The position numbers were made by a program, and so were the translations under genes. Source: Ovis canadensis (lineage: Eukaryota; Chordata; Mammalia; Artiodactyla; Bovidae). Taken from it: DNA of 64,000 bases. The stretch spans positions 92,085,501-92,149,500 of the forward strand of contig NC_091251.1 in NCBI RefSeq assembly GCF_042477335.2, read 5' to 3'. Position 1 is the first letter of the stretch. Each line of letters begins with the position of its first letter. Shown piece after piece: positions 25,201 through 37,200 of this stretch. A model generated the notes under the pieces. It ran no database searches and had not been told where the DNA came from. It saw nothing but the letters and a program-made list of their open reading frames with translations.

Positions 25201-28200
25201 TTGGGACAGTGATCTGGGGGCTGTGGACCCTTTTCCCCAGAAGCTAACTCTCAGGGACAGGCTATTCTGCGGGGCATGGTAGTGTCGGTCACCAACTCTG
25301 TAGAGTGCCTTTGTAGTGACCCTTGGTGGCCCAGAACTGTCCCTGGAGTATGACACAAGAGGCATAGGCAGGGGCCAGGGCCTCTGAAGGGCTGCTGGGC
25401 TGGGTTTCCCTTATTTACCGTGTTCTCTGCCAGTGAGTAACAATACGATTACTAAATAATGATGGCTTGAAACACTGTAGTTTTAATCAGGTCAGTGCTG
25501 ATGGGAGCTCTCACTGTTCCCATCAGGACTCCAAAGGAGAACTGAAAACAGAGGCTCTTGAAAGTCCGGGGGTTCCCAAGTGAGGTTTGTAGAAATCACT
25601 GTCATGAGAACGGAGTCGTAGAGGCCAGGATCCCTCTGTCTAGCCATCACTTCGACAAATGTGAATTGAGATTTCACTGTGTGCCAGGCACTGGGTATGT
25701 CTAGTAATCAAAACGGAAGTGAAGCCTATGTAGTGTGGGAGACAGAATATACAAATAAATGAATACAAACCATGAAGATGGTGACAGGTACTCTAAGGGG
25801 AAAGAGTGAGGTGCTGGGAGAAGGGCAGGAAGAAATCTGTGGCTTCTCTGAGAAAGTAGCATTTAGCCAGAGACCCGGGGGAACTGCGGAGAGAAGAGAA
25901 TGAAATAGTAGCTGCAGAGGAGAACTGTAGGTAGTGTTGAGGGACTGTTTGGGGCTGGCAGTCATGAATTTACAGGAAAACCATCTCTCCAGTGGTGTGA
26001 TGGTTTTTACACCAGCAACATTCAGCTCTGTGGGTGTGGATTTGGAGAAGGCATATCTGTATAAAGGTTCATCCATCCTTGGGGTTTTGCTGGAGTCCAA
26101 CCATGAGGAATAAACAAAGGATTTGAGAGTACTTCTAAGGGAGGGTTGATCATTATAATCTAAGCTGGCTGAGGAGAAATGTAAAAAAAGGGAGTTTCTT
26201 GGATAGGTAAACTAGTAGGTCCATTGAGTCAACGTTGATCTTGGATTTCTCTGCATTCCTAGTGCCCTTTTAGCACCTGGTCCTCGCCTCTGGAGTAGCC
26301 TGGTCTCACTGTACCACTTGAGTTTCCCAGCAGACTATGGACTTAATGAGGAGAAGAGGCCTGTCTAGTATATTCCTAACATATACCATAGTGCCTGAGT
26401 TGATACTCAGCAAAAATTTGTGGAATGGAAGAACACCGAAGGCTTTATTGTCCATGTGGTCTGATGATCCCTTGTGGGCTGTGGGGAGAGGAACTCTGTA
26501 GGTTTATGACAATCATCTGGGGCTTCCCTGGCTCAGCTGATAAAGAATCCGCCTGCAACGCGGGAGACCGAATCATTTGAGCTGTAGACAATTCCCAAAG
26601 TGGATTTGGCTGGACAAGGACTCGGAGAGGCTGAAGAGACTGCTAGTGGAGGAAGCTGTTTCACTTGATCATTTACATGCCTTCAGATCTCGCTTTGTCT
26701 TTCAGGCTGTCCAGACGGGAAGAAACTGGAATTTATCACCAGCCTACTGGATGCCCTCACCACTGACATGGTGCAGGCCATTAACTCAGCAGCGCCCACT
26801 GGAGGTGGGAGGTGAGAGTATGAGCAGGACTCAGGCCCAGTGGGACCTCGGGGCTCCTGATTTTTTAGATGCGGCAGGACGCTGAGAGAGTGGGGAGGGC
26901 TTGGGTAGCACAAGGGCTGGAAGTTGATCCTTTTCCTGAAACCATGTAGCTGTGACTTTGTCCAACCTTCTGCCAAAAATCTCACCACCCCTCTCCCCTT
27001 TCCAGTCCTTGGGAGTTGCTTTTCTCTAGCTTGTAGTTACCTGATTACAGGTAAGTCCAGGAGTGTCTGGGACTTCCCAGGTGGTGCTAGTGGTAAAGAA
27101 TCCACCTGCCAATGCAGGAGACATAAGAGACATGGGTTCGATCCATCCATCAGGAAGATTCTCTGGAGAAGTGAATGGCAACCCACTCCAGTAGTCTTGC
27201 CTGGAAATTCCATGGACAGAGGAGCCTGGCAGGCTACAGACCATGGGGTTCCAAAGAGTCAGACATGACTGGAGCCACTTAGCATGGCATGAACCAGGAG
27301 TGTCGGGAGACTTCAGCAGTGTGTGCCTTAGAGTGAGTCCAGAACGGCAGGAAGTGGGGTGGGATGTGGTGGGGACGGCAAGGAGGAAGTCTGGAGCACT
27401 GGTGGTTTTCTCCTCTGAGAAGGCAGGAGCCGCATGCCCGAGATTCCCAAGGGACTCCGAGTGTTGGGATTGGCACTACCTTAGCCAGACCCTACCTAAA
27501 TCAGGAGCTGATATGCTGACCAACGCAGTCTTGACACAGGGCCGAAGTCCACCTGCTCCTTAACAACCAGCATCACCAGCGCTCACTGATTTGGGCCCAT
27601 TGGGTGGGTTGGAGCACGCATGCTCAGACCTGCTGAACATGCATAGCACAACAAGCCCTGAGCTAGGGATTGGGAATCCAGGAATGTGAGGCGCGTCCTT
27701 ATCGTCAAAGAATGCACCTAGTGAGAAGGAAACGGCAACCCACTCCAGTGTTCTTGCCTGGAGAATCCCAGGGACGGGGGAGCCTGGTGGGCTGCTGTCT
27801 ATGGGGTCACACAGAGTCGGACCTGACTGAAGCGACTTAGCAGCAGCAGTGAGAATACTAGGCTGTGGACAGATACAAACTCTGTGGTAAGTGCTAGATC
27901 AGAGGTGAAAGAACAGAGAAGAGTTTGCTCATTCAGTCTGGAGGAATCAGAGAAGGCTTCCAGGAGGAGGTGAACTGAATTTTGAAGGACAGGTAGGACT
28001 TAGCTAGTAAAAGAAACAAAGCCATTCTAGGAGAAACAGAAAGAACACTGTAACCCCAGGCAAGCGCATGGCCATAGTTCAGTATGGCTGGGCTGGGGCG
28101 GATGGAGGAGAAGAGGAGAGGATGGAGAAGATGACAGTGGTGGTAGGTGACGTAGAGAAGGAGGTGGGAACCAGGTCCCAAAGGGCCCGTGAGATGTGCT

Positions 28201-31200
28201 TCCCGTTGTGAAGCCGGAGGGTGAGGCTCGGCAGAGCTGGGCGGTATTCAGGCCCCTGTGGCAACAGGAGCTACCATGTGCTTGGCAGCAGTGGGCAGCC
28301 TGACTCTGAGTTTGTGGGGCTCACCGAGGAGAGAGGGCTGATTCCTCCACACCTGCCCAGAGGCAGAACTGTCAACAGGCAAGAAGTGCCACCATGAGAC
28401 CGGCCCAGGCCCCCAGGCTGGTGGAAGGCTGACTGCCTCTGCGGGCGATCAGCGCAACCGCAGGGCACGTATCTAGGGAGGGAACCAGGACTCCCAGCAC
28501 AGCTGTCAGCACTTCTGTGTCCCAAGGAACACGAGGGCAGTGGCCCCCCACTTTCTTTTTTAAGCGTGCAACTGTTTTCATTATATTTGCAAAGTGGTAC
28601 AGTTACCAGCCAAAATTCCACAACATTTTCATCAACTCCCAAAGAAACTCTGTACCCATTAACACCCACTCCTCAGTGGCCCTCCCCCAAACTACTACTA
28701 CTATTACTAATCAACTTTTGTCTCTATGGATTTGCCTACTCCGGACATTTTATATAGATGGGCTCATACAGTGAGTGGCCTTTGGTAAAAACCATTTATG
28801 TCCCATCATGATGAGTGCAGAGACTGCCTTGTGGATTGCCACTCTAGGAAACCCCCTGTCTGGGCTTGCTTGCCCTCAGCTACTCTGTGGTCCTGTGAGC
28901 TCTGAGGCTGGTTTGTTTTGCTCACCTTGTGAATGGGGCCAGGCCTCCCCCACAGCAGGAGGAGCAGGGCACTGAGTCTGAGATGATGGAGACAGGGTCT
29001 GACAGGTCGGCAGATGGGAACTGCCCAGAGGCAGTGCTCAGCCACTGGAGGTCTAAGACAGAGAGAGCTGTGTCCTCATCTCCTGGAAGAGGGAAGGGAA
29101 ATTATGAACAGGCGTATTCAGGATTGTATACCTTTTTGCTTTTCATGATTGGAATGTGAAAACATACCTGTTGTTTCATGCAAAAATGAGTATGAGCTAT
29201 TTATGTTTTTTTAGAAGAGAGGGACTAAAGAAACAAGGAGGGGGCATGGCCCTAAAAATCCAAGATCTGGAGCCCCTCCACTCACAACTCTTCTGGGCTG
29301 CTGGCTCTGACCCACCCCTCAGGGAGTCTGCCTCGTGCTTATACGTGGGTACAAGGAGATAGCACTTCACCCTCCATCCTGTTTGCTTCTGCAGGAGGCC
29401 AGCCCTGAGCTTTGCCTGGCCTCAGATCCAGGCAGGCTTCAGTGACAGGGAAAGCAGAACCCAGCTGGGTCCTGGGCCAGGGGGGTCAAAAGCACAGGTA
29501 GGCCTGCTGCCAGGGCAAGTTCAGATGGACGCCCTCAAATTGCAGGGTGAGGAAATTTTAACAGAAAATAAAAACTAAGAAGTTTATAAATGCTTTTAAT
29601 CCTAGTATGTCCTTAGGGAAGTGATTTTCTTTTTCTTTCCAAAAAAAAAAAAAAAATCTCTTTTAGGTATAATGAGAGTTGGAAGAAAAGTTTTTTTTAA
29701 ATATTCTTTCCGAAACATGTTTTTCATTTTAAGCTCATATGAACTTGACCGTGTTTGGTTCTGATGAGAATGAAAGGTTTGAGCTGCATTTGGTAATTGT
29801 GTTACCTGGAGGCTATACTTGTAATCAAAAGACAGACAAGATGAATCGAGAAGTAGTTTAGAGATCAAGGGAGTCGGGGTGGGCCTTGAGGGGAGAAGGA
29901 GAGAGGAGTGGTTACACAGGGGGGTAGTTGGTCAGGGTTACTGGTTTTACTGCATTTAAATCCCTCTCAGATCTCTCTATTATATTGGGTTGGCAAAAAA
30001 ATTCATTCGGGTTTTTCCATAATTTGTTACGGAAAAACCTGAGTGAACTTTGATGTCGACCCAATGTTTAGGAAAATCAAGCCCTAACTCTGACCATGAA
30101 TTGGCTCTGAAGGATGGTCTTGATGGCGCTCACCCTCCTTTCATATGCCACTACCTCCCATCATTACATGACAGCTGCTGGTGGTCCTTCTCAGGTGCTC
30201 AAACAGGCCAAGCTCTCACCACCCCAGGGCCTCCATGCCAGCTGCTTCCTCAGGCTGGAATGTGAGTCCCTTATCTTCCCGTGACTTGCCCCGCTGTTCC
30301 ATTTAAATATCACCTTCTCAGTGACCATCCGAACGAAAGGAACAGCCCTGTCACCTTCTATTGTGACACCTCTTTCTAATTTTCAGCCTAGTGCTTATCA
30401 CTACCTGATGTCTTGCTGGTTTGTTTATTTATATCTGCCTCACCCCACCCAATGAAAATTGAAGTTCGATGAGAAAAGGAACATTTTTCACCCTCTTCCC
30501 TGCTTATTCCTGGAACTCAGAAAAGGGCCTGGCATACAGTCGGTGCTCAGTAAACGTTTGTTACATGAATTAATAGCCAGAAGGATTGGGGGGTAGATGG
30601 ATGGACCCCTGTCAGGCACAGAGAGGGATGGCTCAGTGAGGCCTCTTTTCCTTGGCACACGTCTGAGGGTCCAGCAGCTACTTCAAGGCTAACTATGAGG
30701 CCAAACCCAGCCCTGAAGTTCACTGCTGCCAGAGCTTTACGGTGCCCTGGCTGGGCGCACAGGACTTGGGCACCTTTCTAGCACAGAAGAGCAAAGGCAG
30801 AGGAGCAGGGCCGGTGAAGAGAATTAGGGAATCCAGGCTGCCTGGCTTTAGGCCTTGGCTCTGAATTCAGGCAGAGTTGGGACTGCAAGCACGAGGTCAA
30901 GGAAGCCACAGCTGATCCCTCCTGCATCCTCTCAGGGTCTGGCAATTAAAGCCGGACATCAGCTGGGGCCAGTGGGAAACAGTCTTATTTAGCGACGTTG
31001 GAAAGAAGGGACAGGGGGATGTTTGGGCTGAGTAGAAGAGAGGGTGTCTTCGTCCCAAACTAGCACCTGTCAGGCTTGGAGGTTTTAGCTTTGCACAGAC
31101 TCTTTCATCTCACACCCAGGGTAACCTCTGTGCTTGGTTCTGGGGATATACAGGGATACAGACTTGGTTCCTGGGCTGGAGGAGCTCCTGGGAGAAGAGC

Positions 31201-34200
31201 TGTGTAGTCACGTGGGTGCCCTGTAAAGCCAGTGTGATAACAGGCAGATGAAGTCATGCAGGCAGGGACTCAGGGGAGGAAGGCACGTGAGAGAAGGCTT
31301 TCCATAGGAGGTGATATTTAAGCCACATCATCCCTTACGAATGAGACAACATCCTGACCTAGTTGGACCAGGAGTAAGAACTTCCCAAGGACCCTTAGGA
31401 TAGTGAGGTATGAACAAGGTAGGGTCTGTGGGCTTCCCTGGTGGCTCAGATGGTAAAGAATCTGCCTTCAGTGCAGGAGACCCAGGTTCGATCCCTGGGT
31501 CAGGAAGATCCCCTGCAGAAGAGAATGGCAACCCACTCCAGTATTCTTACCTGGAAAATCCCATGGACAGAGGAACCTGGTGGGCTACAGTCCATGGTGT
31601 CACAAAGACTTGGACACAAGTGAGCAACTAACACACACACACATATACATACACACACAGGGTCTGTGGAAGGACTCGTGAGCAGAGCTTTAGGCTTGGG
31701 AGGCAGGTTGTAGGATGAGGCTGTAGAATTGGGCAGAGCCCAGACCCTGCTGGACCTTGTGATTCATACCAGAGAGGCTGCAGGGAGTCAAGGAGTTAGA
31801 TGGGCATTCCTATGGGAGCTGGACGGGAGGGGTGCTGGATGGGGCAGGAAGGTTACAGCATCATCTGAGTGAAAGGTGATGAGAGTGTGGACTAAAGATG
31901 TGGGGGGTAGGATCATCTACTGAAGTTCAAGTAATGAAATCAATAGGATTTGCAGACTTGTCGGATGTAGGGAGTAGAAGAGAGAGATGTCTACTTCCTT
32001 TTCTGGCATCTAGCTTGATTTGGCGGGGGGGGGGGAGCAGTGTGGCCAAATTTAAAAATAGGCCAAATGAAAGGGGTACCCATGGAAACATCTGTGGCTG
32101 GAGCCTGAGAGGGAGCAGCCTGCAGGTTTCATTGCATGTGTGTCTGACTCTTGGCGACCCCATGGACTGTGTAGCCTCTCAGGCTCCTCTGTCCACGGGA
32201 TCCTCCAGGCAGGAATACGGAGTGGGTTGCCATGCCCTCCTCCAGGGAATCTTCCCAACCCAGGAATCGAACTCATATCTGCTGCAACACCTGCATTGCA
32301 GGTGGATTCTTTACCCCTGAGCCACAGGGGAAGCCCACAGGTATCATTAAATGATAGCTTTTCTCAGTGAAGGGTTGATGGATCATTGAGTTATGCTTTT
32401 GGTCCTCCCTCCTGCAAGAAGCAGAGCCCTCCTCCCCACCCCATAGATCGGCCTTCCTAGAAAAAGCCAACATCGAGAGGAGGTGGGCTGAGCTGCATGA
32501 GCCTCCCAGCCCCTCACGGGGTCCTGCAAGGAGAGGCCCTTTGTCTTGCGGCTTCCTCCTTCCTGCCCAGTGTGGTTACTTGTTGATGGTCTTGCAAGGA
32601 AGAGGCTGAGAATGTGGCTGACTTGGCATTTCCCAGCCCCACCCCGCCCGCACAGCTGGTGGGGCCTGGACCCGATTCCAGATGGGGCTCCGTTGGTCTG
32701 CTTGGCTTGGCTCATGCCTCCAGGCCATCCCACCTCACCTTGTTTAAAACTGCTTGGGACAGCAGAATTGGGCCCAAGATCTCGGCCAGCACCGGTTTCC
32801 TTGTGGTAAATGGGGCTGGCTCTCCAGCTGTGCATTGCAGCCAAGGCCTGGCCGGGCTGAGGCTGCAGAAGCGACGCAGTGAGGGCTGCAGGGGAAGGGC
32901 GGCACCTGCTGCTTCTCAGTGTGGGAGAAGACTCGGTGGGGCCAGTCCAGGGAGGGACCTGGCTCTAGTGGTTTTCCTTCTCCCTGGAGGCAGGAGGCAC
33001 AAGGACAGCTACCAAAAAAGCCCAGAGGCAGGACTGATACCAACATTTTACTGGCTCTTCACGCCATACCCGAGAAGACTTGGATCTTCTGCACACCCAA
33101 GGAGCCCTTTTAATAGAAGTGGAATTTTACCTGTAGGGAGGCCCATAGCAAGGACCTGGGTGTCACTGTTAGGTGATCTAAGGAACCATTATTGGCTCTA
33201 ATGTTGGGTCCTCAACCCTTGCCCGATGAGCAGCTTTGATGGCCCCAGTGGGGTTTCTGCGTGCGCGTGTACGGGAGAGGTCGGAGTCCATGCCAGCGCA
33301 ACCCTGGAACTGGGAGTGCAAGTAGCCTGTGTTTTTAAAGGATACTGCTAGAAAGCTGCAAGAGCTGGAGGGGTCAGTGGGGTGTGGCTTTGAGGTCAGT
33401 GGCAAACTGTGGGGAGCCTAGTTGTGATGGGACGGACTCCAGCAAAGACTGTTGAGAGATTCCTGGGGCCTCTGGAGAAGGTCATCTTGCCCCATCCCTG
33501 CACTCCCCTGGGAAAATCCCAGCCTCTCCTCAGTTAACGGAGGTGCCCATCTTTAACACATGCCCACTGCCGGTTTGGCTAAATCAGGACTCCTGATAAG
33601 TCTCACTCTTAACTAGTTCTTGTATGAAGTATGGTAGTTTGGGGACTTAAAGCTGCTGTGAAGCCAGAAACCTCACTTTCAGAGCTTTGAGCCAGATGCT
33701 TTCAGTAGTTTTCTTTCTTTTCTTGTTATGCTTTGCTGGAAACATGAAAACTACTCCCAGGCTCCTTCCAATTGCTGTTTTTTTGTCTCATCCCATCTTC
33801 TCCCAGAAGGTGCATACTTATTCTTCTAGGGCCATGACTGGAGTCTCTTTCCCTCTAGACAAGGGTTCTTAACTTGAATGAGGCTTGGAGCATCTATTAA
33901 ACCCCTAAAATCTGCAGAGTTCTAGGTGCACGTGCATTTTAGAGAGAGGAACTGTGGCTTTGTTTGTGTTTTCTGAGGGTACATGATCTCCCCCAAGCTA
34001 AGAAATTCTTGTCTTAAATGCACTTGGAGCTTGGCCTAGACAAAAGGTTGGATTCCAAAGCAGGACCCTAGTGCTGCCCAGCTATACATGTAGAGCTGGG
34101 CCCTGTTGTCTGGGGGAGGATACAGCATGGGTTCTGGAAGTCAGAGGAATTCAGAAGCAGAGAGCCTCACACTAGCTGGGGAGAAGGGAGGGCAGAGGCA

Positions 34201-37200
34201 GCCTGTCGGTTGCAGCAGAGCTCGGGGAGCCAGAGGCAGGCATGGAGGGCCCTCGGAGCACCTCTCCTGGGCAAGTGTCCTCAGTGGGGGCCGGGGGTGG
34301 GACATACAGGGGTGTAGCTGTCCGAAGTCGTGGCTCCTCCGGGCTGGGAGGTCCAGCTGGGAGTGAGGAGGGCAGAAATTTGGCTCTCCAGACCAGGGAG
34401 ATGGGGAAGGGAGGGGAAAAGAAGCAGGAGCCAAGTGACAGTCACTCTCTGGCCTGAGATGAAACTCTTAGAGGTTGTTGCCTGGGGAGAAGAGCTGCTT
34501 CTTGCTGCAGACTAGCCCAAAGGAAGGTGCAGGGAGCCCCAGTCACAGAGTCGCCGAGAACTGGGCAGGCAGGCAGGAGCCCAGGAACACGTGCTGGAGG
34601 CAGCAAGCCTCTCCTGGCAGGGCGTCTGGGTGGGATGACCTCATCCCTTCCCGTCTCAGCGACTGAGGCTTTATTATTCCAGCCTCTAGGTAGACATGAC
34701 GCTATGCTGAGCCTAAAGGTTAAAGGAAGAGCTGCCTTTGCCAGGGGCGCTCGTGGCCCCTCAAGGGAGGGGCTGAGGGGGAAAACCCTGACCTCCTCCC
34801 CTGGATGCCTTAGAAAGCTAGGAGGGGAATAACTGGAGCGCCTCCCCTAGGGTCCGTCCTGGCTCTCCTCCCTGGCCCGGGTCCCACTCATTCAGGGAAA
34901 GTTGGAGGCAGACAGGGTGCTCTGCAAGGGAGCTGACCACTCTCCCTCATGCTCCAGGAGCATCCTGATCAGGGTGCTCTGAAAGGGAGCTGGCCACTCT
35001 CCCTCCTGCTCCAGGAGCATCCTGATAGAGATGTTTCTGGGGCCCTCCTGGTATATGCCTCTCAAGCTCAAGAGTGAATATTTCAGTGAAAATAGAGGAA
35101 GCTCAAAACCACCAAAATACCATGCACTGAGATGACAGCCTGAGCCCTGCCTGTTTGCAAGCCTTTCCAAGCCTGGTTTCTATGACGGACCTAGCAGGTT
35201 CCCCAACAGCTAGAAGCAGACAGTCCCTCACACCTTCCCCAGGTACTCCCTGCTCCAGACATGTCAGGATGAGGTCCTGCTGGCTGATCTACCAACTGTG
35301 CTGTCTTGGACCTGCTCCAAGGTGCCCAGTGGGGCCTGCCCAAGACCATAATCCACTTAATTAGGAATGGGCATTCGGCAGGGATGCCTGGCTTTTTTTG
35401 GTAATGAAACTTCTTTTTCCCTAAATGGTGAGGTCACTTGGGGTGGGGGGAGGGAGGGAGTTTGCTGGCTCATTCATAGGGGAGGGGTCAGGGTTGTCCC
35501 TTCCCTCCTGGAAACCTCGGCAAATTCCAGAGAAGAACCCCAAGGCATTGGCAAGGACCTTGAATATTTTTCTTGCTAGGTACAGCTTCAGAGTGTGCTG
35601 GCAGGTCCTGAATCCCTGCTGTAGGATCCCTGGTGTAGTCTGTCCGGTTCCCTACAGACGATGGGCCCACCTCAGCCTCAGTCCCCCAGCCAAGGGAAGG
35701 TTACCCAGGGCTTTAAACACAAGGCTCTGGACCAACCCTGGCAGCAGGAGCCATGGGGCTTGTGTGGCTCCGTTCTCCTGGCCAGTCACCCGCTCTAGAA
35801 CAGACTCACCATTGGCTTTTAAAGTTTTCAGTATTACCTAGCACCCTGAATCCTTTTGGGGAAAAAAAAGAGGCGTGAATAAGTAAAATGAATGGGTAGA
35901 CCTTGTGTAAGTTGCACATGTAGCCATTGGTCTTGTCGTGTTACAATCAGGGGCCGTGTTAGAGGCAGTCACCGCCATGCATCTCGACCCCCAGGAAGCT
36001 TTCTTGGTTACTCTAGGTTACTCTGCTTTTTAGCAGAATTCCCCAGGTGCTCGAGTTAACATGTGGCTTCCTGGGTCTGCCCTCTCTTAAGACCTCTGTG
36101 TGGAGAGACTCACCGTTAGTAGGTCTGGACTTGCCAGCTATAGAACCTCTCTTTGTGTCCATCTCAATTGCCTCCTTCTCTCAATTCCTACCGCACTTGG
36201 TACCCGACAGCAATGGCCCACAGGAACTTCACGCTTCACGTTGAGTTGCTGCTGTCTGGTTTCACTCTTTTTGACTCTGTCTTGCTAAGACAACAGTTTG
36301 AAGCCAGGGGCTACTCCTGCTGCTTTGGAAGCCCTCCTGGGATCTAGCCTGGGCGCTGAGTGGGTGGTACAGGCTCCAAGCTCCCTTCATAGACACACTC
36401 ATTTGGGTGTCAAGTTCATGTGTGATGGCAGTTTGTGCATCAGCCACACTAGGCTAGGAGAAGAACAGTTTGGATCCCTGTGGTTTTCTCAGGTGAATGA
36501 AATACAGTCGGTATGTCCTGAGCATTCCTCTTGCACGAGAACATCCCTAACTATGGTGGAGGATGTGGCGGGTTCACCTAGTTGGGGATCCCCCAGAAAT
36601 GAACTGTCCAGGCTGGAGGCTCAATTTGGAAAGGGTGCTTGATTCTGCTGCAGGCTGAGCAGGGCTGGGAGGGTTTGGGCTTGGAGGAGCCGTTTCTACC
36701 TAGCTGCTGGCAACCCTTGGCGTCTGAGCATGTGGGAGCAGCTTGCGGTGGGGCTGGTGGTTCCTGCAGGATCCTAAGCGGGACTTGGGGGTGGGGTGTC
36801 TGTCCGTGGCCCAGGTTCTCGGAGCCAGACCCCAGCCACACCCTGGAAGAGCGCGTGGTGCACTGGTACTTCAGCCAGCTGGACAGCAACAGTAGCAGCG
36901 ACATCAACAAGCGCGAGATGAAGCCCTTCAAGCGCTACGTGAAGAAGAAAGCCAAGCCCAAGAAATGCGCCCGGCGTTTCACTGACTACTGTGACCTGAA
37001 CAAAGACAAGGTCATCTCACTGCCCGAGCTGAAGGGCTGCCTGGGTGTTAGCAAAGAAGGTGAGTGATCGCCTGTGCTCCTGGCCCTCCAGGACTTGCCC
37101 CTCCTGGAGGGAGGGGACCACCTGCAGTAGATGAGATTCCCAGGTATGCATTATTCGACTACTTACTGGGAGTGCATCGTGCTTTGCACTAGACACCAGA

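Noticed and set aside
32614..33201. 195-codon frame on + in the 10 kb intron
   Set aside because: Low-complexity, Gly/Arg/Ser-rich translation from GC-rich DNA, no domain, no start context or splice support. SMOC1 splices over it in the correct phase.
36639..37067. 142-codon open frame starting in the intron and running through the EF-hand exon
   Set aside because: The upstream 176 bases are intronic. The acceptor at 36814/36815 and phase join to 26811 are exact, so the ATG at 36639 is a chance start.
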